Shown: positions 18,266-27,268, numbered from the stretch's first letter. The stretch is DNA of 64,000 nucleotides from Schaalia sp. ORNL0103 (GCF_019429565.1 NZ_JAHXSA010000001.1:1116001-1180000); one strand, 5' to 3'. A program made the numbers and translations. The notes: generated by a model not told the origin, from the letters alone.

Positions 18266-19456
18266 CTACACCAGGACAGATTTATTCCCCGTGGCCGCAC
18301 GGCTGACCCGAGCGATCGCGAGACGCGTTCCGGCGACACCGACGCAGGTGACGGCGACTATTGACAGGCCCGCGAGGGGCAGCGACGTCGCGGGGGCGGC
18401 AAGGGCCTCGACGAGGCTCCCGTCCCCCACGAGTGGCACGGTGAGGGCTGCGAGGCAGACTCCCACGAGCGCTCCGGCCACGTGAAGCAGCGCTGATTCG
18501 CTCAGCATGACACGGCTCATGATGGAGCGCGATGCCCCAATGGAGCGCCACACGGCCAGTTCCTGCAGCCGTTCGTTCATGAGGCTCACCTGCACGATGA
18601 TGAGGGCGCCCAGTAGAACGAGCCAGGTCGCTCCCAGGACCCCGATTGCGACCCCGCGGTGCGCGCGGATGCCCGATGCGGCCCCGACGAGCGCCTCGGT
18701 GGCGTGCACCGCACTGACCTTGCGCACGTAGAGGTTGATCCAGTTGGTCACGCTCTCGATGGCGTCGCTGTCCGAGGCGCGTACGAGCGCGGCAGAGTAG
18801 TCCGTACGCGGGTCGAGGGAAGCGTCGATGTCCTGCCCCGCCGCGCGCGCGTCCGCCATCATGTCCGTCAGGGTGTCCATGGAAACGAAGACTGCGTCAT
18901 CGAGTTCCGAGCCGGTGGCGAGGAGGTGAGCGCCGATCGGGCGTTCTCGCCCAAAGACGGAGAGGCTCTGTCCGTCCGCGCCGGGCACGGCACTACCGAC
19001 AAGAACCGAGCCGCGCGGCAGCGACGTCCCGTCCCCCTCGGCAATCCAAGGCGAGAGCGCGAAATCCGTCTCGGGTTCGAAACCGACAATCCACCGGGTG
19101 GACCCATCGGCAAGCGTCTCGGACACATAGAGCTGATAGGACACCGCGGCGATGTCCTCGTTGGACGACATGCGCGCCAGGGCCGAGCGCGGCTGGTGAC
19201 AGCCCACGGGGGTCCCGAGCATAAGGAGGCGCTTCTTCTCCACCTGGTTCAAGCAGGTCGTCGGGTACACGACAAGGTCGGCGCCGAGCCTGCGCTCAGC
19301 GAGGGTGAGCTCCGCCCGCATCGCACCCACGAGGATCAATCCGCCGAACACGCAGGCTGCCTGTGCGAGTGCAAGCACAGCGATGATGAGGGAACGGACG
19401 GGATGCGCGCGGATGGTCAGGAGGGGAACGCGGCGCAGGGACAGCGCGTTACTCAT
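18266..19456 (-). CDS. Second FtsX/MacB-type permease, paralogue of the 17030 gene
   Basis: A 396-residue protein with the same topology: N-terminal membrane segment ~22-45, outside domain ~50-245, and three C-terminal segments. It shares RLGADLVVYP and EPETDFALSPW with the neighbouring permease. Its outside cysteines are placed differently: C68 (YPTTCLN) and C86 (TPVGCHQP) flank a basic stretch; C35 is in the membrane segment. Paired cysteines in both subunits suggest a thiol, disulfide or metal in the outside domains (inference). Its ATG overlaps the preceding stop codon (ATGA). Confidence 0.85.
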   Translation of the reverse strand: MSNALSLRRVPLLTIRAHPVRSLIIAVLALAQAACVFGGLILVGAMRAELTLAERRLGADLVVYPTTCLNQVEKKRLLMLGTPVGCHQPRSALARMSSNEDIAAVSYQLYVSETLADGSTRWIVGFEPETDFALSPWIAEGDGTSLPRGSVLVGSAVPGADGQSLSVFGRERPIGAHLLATGSELDDAVFVSMDTLTDMMADARAAGQDIDASLDPRTDYSAALVRASDSDAIESVTNWINLYVRKVSAVHATEALVGAASGIRAHRGVAIGVLGATWLVLLGALIIVQVSLMNERLQELAVWRSIGASRSIMSRVMLSESALLHVAGALVGVCLAALTVPLVGDGSLVEALAAPATSLPLAGLSIVAVTCVGVAGTRLAIARVSRAATGNKSVLV

Positions 19457-20334
19457 CGGCTCCCCTCACCGATCCCTTCGACGTTGATCCACAGCGCGGG
19501 ACGCACCCCGTACTGCAGGTCGACGTTCGCTCCACTGAGCGAGGGCACGCCCGTCGCGTCGACGAATTGCGTCGCGAAACCGTATGTTCCGGGAGAGCGC
19601 AGCCACCAGTCTGCCGTGCCGTCCTCGGAGACGCTCAGGGGTCCCGCGGCCGCGTGAACGCTGGCGGGCGCCGCTCCGATGTCACTGCGCGCGGCGGGCG
19701 TGTTCAGGTAGATGACGCTCTCGGTCTCACTGAGCGCAAAAACCCGGTCGTCAGTCGCGGCTCCGCCGCTCGCGCCGGTGATCGACTGATCCGCGTTCTC
19801 GTTGTGCACCGTCTCGATGAGCCCTCGCTGAACGGGGGTGAACGCGCCCTCGTAGAAGTTGCCGTTCATCCACGCGCGCAGGTCAGAGTTCTCCCACGTG
19901 ACCTCCTCGAAGGGCACGTGGTGGTACTGGCGCGCCTCGAGAACGTCTGCGCTCAGGAGCAGAAGCTGGCCGTCGATCTTGTCGAGGACAATCCACGTGA
20001 TCGGCTCCGGACCGTTGCTTGTATTTCCGTCCTGCTCGTAGGAGCCAAAGGACACGGTGTCGCCCTTGGATACCGAGCGGTACGGCAGCCCGGGATCGGC
20101 TTCGACGAGGGCCTGCGCGCGCTGCGCCGCGTCGCTGTACCCGCCGAGCGCATGGAAGAGCTCGTACGCCCCCTGGGCGTCCCCGGCCTCGTCCAGGGCG
20201 ACGGCCTCGCGATAGCGCACCGCGTTGCGCACGACGATCGCGAGAACGGCGACGAGGGATAGCACGAGGAGAACCGCGCCGATGCGCACGGTTTTCGAAC
20301 GTCCTAGGGCTCTCACGCCGCCATTGTCTCCCAT
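19453..20334 (-). CDS. Membrane-anchored DUF6273 domain protein
   Basis: A protein of about 293 residues with one membrane anchor near the N-terminus (IGAVLLVLSLVAVLAIVV). A short helical repeat (DAQGAYELFHALGGYSDAA) and a C-terminal DUF6273-like domain follow, with TWIVLDKIDGQLLLLSADVL, WENSDLRAWMNGNFYEGAF, WLRSPG and GVRPALWI. The domain should lie outside the membrane. DUF6273 is common in gut and oral Gram-positives and has no assigned function; it resembles lectin-like FGE/sulfatase-modifying folds (weak inference). The start is uncertain between ATG 20334 and GTG 20316. It is the second gene of the operon. Confidence 0.7.
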   Translation of the reverse strand: MGDNGGVRALGRSKTVRIGAVLLVLSLVAVLAIVVRNAVRYREAVALDEAGDAQGAYELFHALGGYSDAAQRAQALVEADPGLPYRSVSKGDTVSFGSYEQDGNTSNGPEPITWIVLDKIDGQLLLLSADVLEARQYHHVPFEEVTWENSDLRAWMNGNFYEGAFTPVQRGLIETVHNENADQSITGASGGAATDDRVFALSETESVIYLNTPAARSDIGAAPASVHAAAGPLSVSEDGTADWWLRSPGTYGFATQFVDATGVPSLSGANVDLQYGVRPALWINVEGIGEGSR

Positions 20335-20347
20335 CCGGGGCGATACG

Positions 20348-20773
20348 TCAGGCAGAGGGCCTCGTGTCCTTCTTCCAGGACGCCACCAGCGCCCCAATAC
20401 CGCTACCGGCGACCAGGACGCTCATAATGCGCACGAAGGGCTGGAAGACGGTGTGGCAGCGCATCGTCTTCATCGCGCACAGCGGGCAGATCCCGCCGGG
20501 AATGAAGAACACAACGACGCTGGCGATGACCGCGAGCGCGAGCAGGGCCAGGCGCGCGGGCTTGTTCTTGACGAGGGAGGAGGCGCCGTACAGCGCGATG
20601 AGGCCGACGGCGCTGCCGGCCACCATGTTCTGGCACTGGTGGCAGTGCATCCACGAGCCGTCTGCCCGTTGCTCGCACGCCGAAAAGACGGTCACACCTC
20701 CGGCGAGCAGCAGGGCGCTGAGGGCGGCGGGGACCAGCGGAATGATGACGTCCTTCTTTGCCACGGTATCCAT
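20348..20773 (-). CDS. DUF4418 family four-helix membrane protein
   Basis: A 141-residue membrane protein with four hydrophobic segments (~10-31, ~50-68, ~75-93, ~110-132). It carries a duplicated M-x-C-H motif: WMHCHQC at residues 41-47 before helix 2 and CPLCAMKTMRCH at 96-107 before helix 4, plus C33. This cysteine/histidine layout matches DUF4418, a family of unknown function found beside ABC permeases in anaerobic Firmicutes and Actinobacteria (from memory). Metal, heme or quinone binding are possibilities, not shown. First gene of the five-gene operon. GTG 20764 has better Shine-Dalgarno spacing than ATG 20773. Confidence 0.8.
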   Translation of the reverse strand: MDTVAKKDVIIPLVPAALSALLLAGGVTVFSACEQRADGSWMHCHQCQNMVAGSAVGLIALYGASSLVKNKPARLALLALAVIASVVVFFIPGGICPLCAMKTMRCHTVFQPFVRIMSVLVAGSGIGALVASWKKDTRPSA

Positions 20774-20807
20774 TCCTTGAAGACAACGATCAGTGTTGAT
20801 GAGCTTT

Positions 20808-20845
20808 ACCTAAGTATATTAAGCCTACCTTTCAACACCCGTCAA
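20808..20845 (-). promoter_or_regulatory. AT-rich promoter with metal-box-like half sites before the DUF4418 operon
   Basis: On the minus strand, TTGACG (20840-20845) is separated by 18 nt from TAATAT (20816-20821), overlapping TATACT (20813-20818). TTAGGT (20808-20813) and AGGTAGGC (20823-20830) resemble half sites of DtxR/IdeR boxes, but no full palindrome forms. Metal control is only a hypothesis. Confidence 0.45.
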
Positions 20846-20883
20846 CGATCGGTGACACCACCACGGCGCCCCGAACATACACC

Positions 20884-20912
20884 TCGCCCCCGCCGGGGCT
20901 CGACGGGGGCGA
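20884..20912 (-). terminator. dapA terminator hairpin
   Basis: TCGCCCCCG (20884-20892) pairs with CGGGGGCGA (20904-20912) around an 11-nt loop, just past the dapA stop codon. Confidence 0.6.
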
Positions 20913-20920
20913 ACTGTATG

Positions 20921-21817
20921 TCAGAGCAAGCCAGCGGTGCACAGGGCGCGACGCAGGGCCGACACCTCATCGTCACTGATGCCCACCATCGGCAGGCGCA
21001 CGGCCGGGCTGTCGATGACGCCCTGGAGCCACAGGGCGTACTTCGCCATGACCGCTCCCTGTCCGCCGCCCATGATCGCGTGCACGAGGGGACGCAGCGA
21101 ATAGGAGAGCTCACGGGCCTCCCACACCTGGTCGCTGTCGAGCAGCTCGATCATGCGACGGTACTGGGCTGAGGCCACGTGCGTGACCACGGAAATGAAG
21201 CCCGAGGCGCCGCCCGTCATCCATGCGAAGTTCAGGCCGTCGTCCCCCGAGTAGTACTCCAGGCCCGTGCGGTGCATGCGCTCCACGCCGGTCTCCACAT
21301 CACCCGTCGCGTCCTTGACGCCCAGGATCCGCGGGTGCTGGGCAAGGATGTCTAGGGTCGCGTCAGAGAACGCGATGCCCGTGCGCCCCGGAATGTCGTA
21401 GAGCATGACGGGCAGGTCGGTCGCATCCGTCACGGCGCGCACGTGCGCGCGCAGGCCCTCCTGGGAGGGGCGGTTGTAGTACGGGGACACGATCAGCAGA
21501 CCGTCCGCACCGTGCTCCTGGGCGCCCTCGCCGATGCGCACCGCGTGGGCGGTGTCGTTCGAACACGCGCCGCACAGGATGAACGCTCGATCCCCCACGG
21601 CCTCACGGACGGCGTCCGTCAGGTCGTTCTTCTCCGGCTGGTGAGTCGTCGGCGACTCGCCCGTCGTGCCGGACAGCAGAATCGTGTCGCACCCTTCGTC
21701 GACGAGCTTGATCGCCAGGCGCTGCGCGGAGGGCAGATCAATCTCACCGGTATCGGTCATCGGCGTGACCATGGCGGCTGCGAGGGAACCGAAGCGGCGG
21801 GGAGGAATGTTGCTCAT
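20921..21817 (-). CDS. dapA: 4-hydroxy-tetrahydrodipicolinate synthase
   Basis: Condenses pyruvate with aspartate semialdehyde in the lysine/diaminopimelate pathway; cytoplasmic TIM-barrel Schiff-base aldolase. About 298 residues with LSGTTGESPTT (pyruvate site), VSPYYNRPSQEGL with the conserved tyrosines, YDIPGRTGI, and the Schiff-base lysine in LGVKDATGD. The start is ATG 21817 (MSNIPPRRFGS) or 21826. In many actinobacteria dapA is followed directly by rnj; here the five-gene DUF4418/ABC operon separates them. dapB lies just upstream, with a GNAT gene between. Confidence 0.96.
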   Translation of the reverse strand: MSNIPPRRFGSLAAAMVTPMTDTGEIDLPSAQRLAIKLVDEGCDTILLSGTTGESPTTHQPEKNDLTDAVREAVGDRAFILCGACSNDTAHAVRIGEGAQEHGADGLLIVSPYYNRPSQEGLRAHVRAVTDATDLPVMLYDIPGRTGIAFSDATLDILAQHPRILGVKDATGDVETGVERMHRTGLEYYSGDDGLNFAWMTGGASGFISVVTHVASAQYRRMIELLDSDQVWEARELSYSLRPLVHAIMGGGQGAVMAKYALWLQGVIDSPAVRLPMVGISDDEVSALRRALCTAGLL

Positions 21818-21921
21818 GCGTTCCATGATACGCACGGCCCCTCGCATTGGGCGCACTGCGTCCCCGACGTGGACGGAGCGCCGCGCACGCACCCGCGTGG
21901 CGACGCTCGCGCCGTGGGCCC

Positions 21922-22464
21922 TTAGTCGCGCTCCGCCCACCACATGTGCTGCGTGGGGCCATCGCCCAGCACTCGCACCGCGCCCGAGGGCGCGAAACCC
22001 GCCGACGTGTAAAAGCGCTGGCGTTCCTCATCGTCCACACCGACCCACACGCGCAGCTGGCCACTCGTCAGGTCTGCGACCGCCGACAGTAGGCGCGACG
22101 CATGCCCCGAGCGGCGGAAGTTCTTATCCACCGTCAGCTCATACACCTGCGTCGCGGCCACCGCCGCCTCACCCGGTGAAGCTTCGGGAGCCGTGGGCAC
22201 CCCGGCCTCGTCGGGACCGGCGAGCGCGAAGCCGACGATCGTGTTGCCGTGGAGGGCGACGAGGAGGGCGGTGCCGCCCGGCCGCGGAGAGGCCAGCGTC
22301 GCCTCCCACTGGGCGGCGAGCACCTCCTCGGTAATGCCCTGAGCGTCGAGGGCGTCCTGCCCCATGAGGGAGCGCCAGGCCTCGCGCTGCAGGCGAGCGA
22401 TCGCGCGCGCGTCGCCGCTCTGAGCGGGGCGCACGGAGCGGTCCGGACCCACGCTCTGGCTCAC
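21922..22464 (-). CDS. GNAT family N-acetyltransferase
   Basis: A 180-residue cytoplasmic acetyltransferase with a single GNAT domain: N-terminal RPAQSGDARAIARLQREAW, a central strand TQVYELTVDKNFRRSGHASRL carrying the acetyl-CoA pyrophosphate loop (RRSGHA in place of Q/RxxGxG/A), and the late YTSAGF motif. The substrate is unknown. Its GTG overlaps the dapB stop codon, so it is translated with dapB. The operon suggests a link to lysine or cell-wall metabolism, but such neighbours are often unrelated. Confidence 0.85.
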   Translation of the reverse strand: MSQSVGPDRSVRPAQSGDARAIARLQREAWRSLMGQDALDAQGITEEVLAAQWEATLASPRPGGTALLVALHGNTIVGFALAGPDEAGVPTAPEASPGEAAVAATQVYELTVDKNFRRSGHASRLLSAVADLTSGQLRVWVGVDDEERQRFYTSAGFAPSGAVRVLGDGPTQHMWWAERD

Positions 22465-23201
22465 AGGCCCATCACCTGGTCGAGGCCGATCGTCAGGCCC
22501 GTACAGCCGATCACGCGGCGCACGCCCAGCAGGACACCGGGCATGAAAGACACGCGATCGAAGGAATCGGTGCGGATGACCAGCTGCTCACCCGCGTTGC
22601 CCAGGAGGATCTCCTCCGAGGCGGTCAGGCCACGCAGGCGCACGGCGTGGACGGGGACACCATCCACGCGGCCACCGCGGCTGCCGAGCTCGTCGGTTTC
22701 GGTCGCGTCGGGCATCTCGCCCAGGCCGGCCTCGGCGCGCGCCTTCGCGATGCCGCGCGCGGTCGCCACGGCGGTGCCCGAGGGGGCGTCCACCTTGGCG
22801 GGGTGATGCATCTCGATGACCTCGGCGGACTCGAAGTAGGGGGCGGCCATGGCGGCGAACTTCATGGCGAGCACCGCGCCCATCGCAAAGTTCGGAGCGA
22901 TCAGGACGGCACGCCCAGCGGCCTCAGCGTGCTCGCGCACGCGCGCGTAGGACTCTTCCGTCCACCCGGTCGTGCCCACGACGACGTCCACGCCCGCGTC
23001 GAGGAGCGCGTGCACGTTGGACTCGGTGACGCTGGGGATCGAGAAGTCGACGGCGACCTGCGCGCCATTCACGCTCTGCGGCGTGATCTCGTCGCCCGCA
23101 TCGAAGAGGGCAACGACCTCCATGTCCGGGGCGTCCGTGACCGCCTGAACGACGGTCGATCCCATGCGGCCCTTGGCTCCTGTCACTGCGACGCGAATCA
23201 C
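22461..23201 (-). CDS. dapB: 4-hydroxy-tetrahydrodipicolinate reductase
   Basis: Second committed step of diaminopimelate synthesis, reducing the DapA product with NAD(P)H. The 246 residues begin with the Rossmann motif VAVTGAKGRMGS and include the substrate loop EMHHPAKVDAPSGTA with catalytic His and Lys, and the VGTTGW motif. GTG 23201 has AAGGAG upstream. Length and motifs are complete. It forms a unit with the GNAT gene and dapA; the M16 peptidase gene upstream ends 99 bp away. Confidence 0.96.
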   Translation of the reverse strand: MIRVAVTGAKGRMGSTVVQAVTDAPDMEVVALFDAGDEITPQSVNGAQVAVDFSIPSVTESNVHALLDAGVDVVVGTTGWTEESYARVREHAEAAGRAVLIAPNFAMGAVLAMKFAAMAAPYFESAEVIEMHHPAKVDAPSGTAVATARGIAKARAEAGLGEMPDATETDELGSRGGRVDGVPVHAVRLRGLTASEEILLGNAGEQLVIRTDSFDRVSFMPGVLLGVRRVIGCTGLTIGLDQVMGL

Positions 23202-23300
23202 TGCGCTCTCCTTCTTACGGTTGTGTGGCTCTCTTCAGGGTATTCCCACGGGCGGCGCGACGAGCACTGATGGACAGGGGGTATCTCACTCCCCCGTTTC

Positions 23301-24605
23301 TTACTGCGCGGGCAGGACGAGGGCGCGGCAATCCAGCTTGGTGATGAGGGAGGCCGCCAGGGCGCGCACGTCGGCGGCTTCCACCGCGTCGAACTCGGCG
23401 AGGGACTCGTCGATGGGGCGGTAGCGACCAATGATCTCAGAGCGGCCCAGTCGCATCATGCGCGACCAGTTGTCTTCGAGGCCCAGGACGACACCTCCGC
23501 GCACCTGTCCGCGCACGCGCGTCATCTCTTCCTCGGTCGGGCCGTCGGTGGCGAGATCTTCCAGCTGAGCACGCATGATGGCCTCGACCTCACCGACCTT
23601 ATCGGGGCTGCAGCCCGCGTACATACCGAAGGTTCCGGTGTCGGAGTAGGCGACGTCGAAGGCGTAGGTCGTGTAGGCCAGGCCGCGCTTTTCGCGCACC
23701 TCCTGGAAGAGGCGCGACGACATGGAGCCGCCCAGGACTGACAGCAGGACACTCATGGTCGGGCCCGCGGGGTCCGTGGCCGACAGGCCCTCGCAGCCGA
23801 TGATGACGTGCGCCTGGGTCACGTCTCGCCTGCGCGTGATGTCCTTGTCATGGTCGGCAATCGGTGTCACGATCGTGGATCGACGAGGCCGGGGCGAGGC
23901 CGCGCTGCCCGCGTCCCAGGGCGATCCCTCCAGGGCGGCCTGCACGCGCTCGCACACTGAATCGTGGTCGACGTTGCCGGCGGCTGCGACGATGAGGGAT
24001 GAGGGGCCGTAGTGGGCCTGGTAGTGCTCCCACACATCCGCGCGCTCGACCTCACGGATGGCCTGGGGCGTGCCGCCGACGGGGCGTCCGATCGGACGGT
24101 CGCCGTGGACGGCCAGCTGGAATGTGTCGTGGACCGTGTCCGTGGGCGAGTCCTCCCCCATCGCCAGTTCGTCGAGGATGACGCCGCGCTCCATCGAGAA
24201 ATCTTCCTCGTCGAGGCGTGAGTCGGTGACCATGTCGGTCAGCGTCTCGATCGCCATGTCGAGGTCCGCGTCGCGCACGCGCGCCCAGTAGGCGGTGTGC
24301 TCGCGAGCGGTCTCCGCGTTCGACTCGCCGCCCACGCTGTCGAAGGCGACGGCGATGTCGAGGGCGGAACGCTTGTTCGTGCCCTTGAACAGAAGGTGCT
24401 CGAGGAAGTGGGTCGACCCGGCCGTGCGCGGTCCCTCGTCGCGCGACCCCACGGGCACCCACAGGGACACGCCCGCGCTCTTCGTCGCGGGAATCTCCTG
24501 GGTCAGGACGCGCGTCCCGGCTCCCAGGATCGTGCGATCAATGCGGGTGTCGCCATCCTCGATGGACAGGCGGGCCTCGTCGAGCGGCAGCGGCTTGGGC
24601 GTCAT
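23301..24605 (-). CDS. M16 family zinc metallopeptidase
   Basis: A 434-residue processing-peptidase-like enzyme of the M16B group. The inverted zinc motif HFLEH is in STHFLEHLLFKGT (~residue 65), followed by the downstream glutamate region (AETAREHTAYWA). The C-terminal half has the SSRLFQEVREKRGLAYTTYAF signature with the conserved Arg/Tyr pair. A homologue lies directly downstream of pnp in many actinobacteria. No signal peptide, so probably cytoplasmic. The frame extends 31 codons further upstream, but ATG 24605 has GAGGAG and a family-like N-terminus. Confidence 0.92.
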   Translation of the reverse strand: MTPKPLPLDEARLSIEDGDTRIDRTILGAGTRVLTQEIPATKSAGVSLWVPVGSRDEGPRTAGSTHFLEHLLFKGTNKRSALDIAVAFDSVGGESNAETAREHTAYWARVRDADLDMAIETLTDMVTDSRLDEEDFSMERGVILDELAMGEDSPTDTVHDTFQLAVHGDRPIGRPVGGTPQAIREVERADVWEHYQAHYGPSSLIVAAAGNVDHDSVCERVQAALEGSPWDAGSAASPRPRRSTIVTPIADHDKDITRRRDVTQAHVIIGCEGLSATDPAGPTMSVLLSVLGGSMSSRLFQEVREKRGLAYTTYAFDVAYSDTGTFGMYAGCSPDKVGEVEAIMRAQLEDLATDGPTEEEMTRVRGQVRGGVVLGLEDNWSRMMRLGRSEIIGRYRPIDESLAEFDAVEAADVRALAASLITKLDCRALVLPAQ

Positions 24606-24667
24606 ACTTCTCCTCTTGCGTCCCCCATGATCCGGGGGTTGGCACGAAACGTTCACAGTGTAGCCGT

Positions 24668-24714
24668 AAAAAGGCCGGTGGCCGGGCGGAGCACACACTC
24701 CGTCCGGCCACCGG
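24668..24714 (-). terminator. Intrinsic terminator of pnp
   Basis: A 17-bp stem (24675-24691 with 24698-24714, one wobble pair, 6-nt loop) is followed on the minus strand by CC and five T (24668-24672). It is among the best-formed terminators in the window and separates pnp from the M16 peptidase gene. Confidence 0.9.
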
Positions 24715-24738
24715 TCCGATTCAGCTAGCGGGAGCTAC

Positions 24739-27084
24739 TCACTCCTCGGAAGCGCCGTCCTCGCGCTCGTCGTCACGGCGACGGCGGGTGCGGGTACGGG
24801 GGCGACGCTCGCGACGCTCGGAGCGGTCGCGGCGCTCGCGACGCTGCTCGGTCTGCTCGCCCTCGGCGGCCTCGAGCTCGCCGGCCTCGCCGTCGATGAC
24901 GGCGTGCAGGCTCAGCTTGCCGCGGTCGCCGATCTCAGCGATCTCGACCTCGACCTGCTGGCCGACCTGCAGGACGTCATCCACGGAGTCGATGCGCTTG
25001 CCACCCACGAGGCGACGGACCTGCGAGATGTGCAGGAGGCCGTCCTTGCCGGGGGTCAGCGACACGAAGGCGCCGAACGAGGTGGTCTTGACGACCGTGC
25101 CGACGAAGCGCTCGCCAACCTCGGGCATCTGCGGGTTCGCGATCTGGTTGACCATCGTGCGGGCGGCCTCAGCGGAGGCGCCGTCGGAGGAGGCGATGTA
25201 GACGGTGCCGTCGTCCTCGATGGTGACGTCAGCGCCGGTCTCGTCCTGGATCTGGTTGATCATCTTGCCCTTGGGGCCGATGACCTCGCCGATCTTGTCG
25301 ACGGGGACCTTGACGGTGATGATGCGAGGGGCGTTGGGGCTCATCTCATCCGGGCCGTCGATAGCCTGGTTGATGAGGTCGAGGATCGCCAGACGGGCGT
25401 CGCGGGCCTGGGCCAGCGCGGCGCGCAGCACCTGGGAGTCGATGCCGTCGAGCTTGGTATCCAGCTGCAGGGCCGTGATGAAGTCACGGGTACCGGCAAC
25501 CTTGAAGTCCATGTCGCCGAAGCCGTCCTCGGCGCCCAGGATGTCGGTCAGGGTGACGGCCTTGAACTGGCCATCGACCTCACCGGTCATGAGGCCCATC
25601 GCGATGCCCGCAACGGGGGCGCGCAGCGGCACGCCGGCCTGGAGGAGGGACAGGGTCGAGGCGCAGACGGAGCCCATCGACGAGGAGCCGTTGGAGCCCA
25701 TGGTCTCGGAGACCTGACGGATCGCGTAGGGGAAGTCCTCGCGCGAGGGCAGGACGGGGACCAGGGCGCGCTCGGCCAGGTCGCCGTGGCCGATCTCGCG
25801 GCGCTTCGGGGAGCCAACGCGGCCAACCTCGCCCGTGGAGAACGGAGCGAAGTTGTACTGGTGCATGTAACGCTTGGCGTTGACGGGCGACAGGTTGTCG
25901 ATCTGCTGCTCCATGCGCAGCATGGCCAGGGTGGTGACGCCCAGGATCTGGGTCTCGCCACGCTGGAACAGGGCGGAACCGTGCACGCGGGGCAGGACCT
26001 CGACCTCGGCGGAGAGCGAACGGATCTGGCGCGGGGTACGGCCGTCCATGCGGATCTCTTCGCGCAGGGTGCGGTTACGGATCGTGGCCTTCTCGAGCGA
26101 GCGGAAGGCAGCCTTGAGGGCCTTCTCCGACTCGGGGAAGCGCTCGGCCAGTGCCTCGAGCATCTCTTCCTTGACAGCGTCAACGGCCTCGTCGCGGGCG
26201 AGCTTGCCCTCGGTCAGCAGGGCCTGGGCGACCTTCTCAGCCGCGTATTCCTCGACCGCCGCGTACTCTTCGTCGGTGTAGTCCAGGAACAGCGGGAACT
26301 CGGCGGTCTCCTTGGAAGCCTTCTCGGCCACCTTGAGCTGAGCCTCGCACAGAGCCTTGATGAAGGGCTTGGCGGCCTCGAGGCCGTCGGCCACGACATC
26401 TTCGGTGGGGACGGTTGCGCCAGCCTGAATGAGCTCCCACTCATTCTTGCCGCCGCCGGCCTCGACCATCATGATCGCGACGTCTTCGGAGCCGTCTTCC
26501 TTGGTGACGATGCGGCCCGCAACAACGATGTTGAACACGGAACGCTCGAGCTCGCTCCAGCGCGGGAACGCGACCCACTGGTCGTCGATGAGCGCCAGGC
26601 GGGTGCCGCCGATCGGGCCGGTGAAGGGCAGGCCGGCAATCTGGGTGGACATGGACGCGGCGTTGATCGCCAGAACGTCGTAGGCGTCGTCCGGATCGAT
26701 CGTCAGGACGGTCTCGACGACCTGGACCTCGTTGCGCAGGCCCTTGACGAAGCCGGGGCGCAGCGGGCGGTCGATGAGGCGGGCGGCCAGGATGGCCTCG
26801 GTGCCCGCGCGGCCTTCGCGGCGGAAGAAGGAACCGGGGATGCGACCCGCGGCGTACTGACGCTCTTCAACGTCGACGGTCAGCGGGAAGAAGTCGAACT
26901 GGTCCTTGGGGTTCTTGCCCACCGTGGTGGCGGACAGAACGGTGGTGGAATCGTCCAGGTAGGCCAGGGCAGAGCCGGCGGCCTGCTTGGCGAGACGGCC
27001 GGTTTCGAAGCGCACGGTGCGCTTGCCGAAACGGCCGTTATCGATAATCGCCTCTGCGGCGATGATGTCGGAGCCTTCCATCAT
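24739..27084 (-). CDS. pnp: Polyribonucleotide nucleotidyltransferase (PNPase)
   Basis: Phosphorolytic 3'-5' exoribonuclease; in actinobacteria it also makes heteropolymeric RNA tails. The 781 residues contain two RNase PH domains joined by a helical domain, the second with the active-site region [21 protein letters not shown] domain ([16 protein letters not shown]) and an S1 domain ([26 protein letters not shown]) follow, with a basic Arg-rich tail. Two ATGs at 27084/27081 share AAGGAG. The 5' leader holds a candidate Actino-pnp structure, consistent with autoregulation. rpsO is upstream, as in many bacteria. Confidence 0.98.
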   Translation of the reverse strand: MMEGSDIIAAEAIIDNGRFGKRTVRFETGRLAKQAAGSALAYLDDSTTVLSATTVGKNPKDQFDFFPLTVDVEERQYAAGRIPGSFFRREGRAGTEAILAARLIDRPLRPGFVKGLRNEVQVVETVLTIDPDDAYDVLAINAASMSTQIAGLPFTGPIGGTRLALIDDQWVAFPRWSELERSVFNIVVAGRIVTKEDGSEDVAIMMVEAGGGKNEWELIQAGATVPTEDVVADGLEAAKPFIKALCEAQLKVAEKASKETAEFPLFLDYTDEEYAAVEEYAAEKVAQALLTEGKLARDEAVDAVKEEMLEALAERFPESEKALKAAFRSLEKATIRNRTLREEIRMDGRTPRQIRSLSAEVEVLPRVHGSALFQRGETQILGVTTLAMLRMEQQIDNLSPVNAKRYMHQYNFAPFSTGEVGRVGSPKRREIGHGDLAERALVPVLPSREDFPYAIRQVSETMGSNGSSSMGSVCASTLSLLQAGVPLRAPVAGIAMGLMTGEVDGQFKAVTLTDILGAEDGFGDMDFKVAGTRDFITALQLDTKLDGIDSQVLRAALAQARDARLAILDLINQAIDGPDEMSPNAPRIITVKVPVDKIGEVIGPKGKMINQIQDETGADVTIEDDGTVYIASSDGASAEAARTMVNQIANPQMPEVGERFVGTVVKTTSFGAFVSLTPGKDGLLHISQVRRLVGGKRIDSVDDVLQVGQQVEVEIAEIGDRGKLSLHAVIDGEAGELEAAEGEQTEQRRERRDRSERRERRPRTRTRRRRDDEREDGASEE

Positions 27085-27124
27085 GGGGCGTTTCTCCTTG
27101 GTTTGTTGGTGTCGCGCTCCACTT

Positions 27125-27170
27125 CGGCCTTCGATCGAAGCCCACGGATAAACGCTCCGTAGGCCACTGT
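27125..27170 (-). ncRNA. Candidate Actino-pnp leader structure
   Basis: On the minus strand, GCCTACGGA (27164-27156) pairs with TCCGTGGGC (27148-27140) around a 7-nt loop, followed at once by the self-complementary CTTCGATCGAAG. The location in the pnp 5' leader, about 60-80 nt before the start, fits the Actino-pnp RNA motif described for exoribonuclease leaders. A covariance-model search was not possible. Confidence 0.55.
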
Positions 27171-27225
27171 CGAAAACCGGCGGCTTTCGCGCGAGAATTA
27201 ACGGTTTGCCCGAGGCGGGCGTGTG

Positions 27226-27261
27226 AAAACCGGCCCGTCTCCGCTACGGGAGGCGGGCCGG
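27226..27261 (-). terminator. Terminator between rpsO and pnp
   Basis: CCGGCCCGTCTCC (27230-27242) pairs with GGAGGCGGGCCGG (27249-27261), one wobble, 6-nt loop, followed on the minus strand by TTTT (27226-27229). It lies 7 nt past the rpsO stop codon. Confidence 0.8.
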
Positions 27262-27268
27262 CCCAAAA

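Noticed and set aside
24904-27162. A 752-codon open frame opposite pnp
   Set aside because: Antisense shadow of pnp; the Leu/Val/Asp/Gly-rich product has no recognisable domain.
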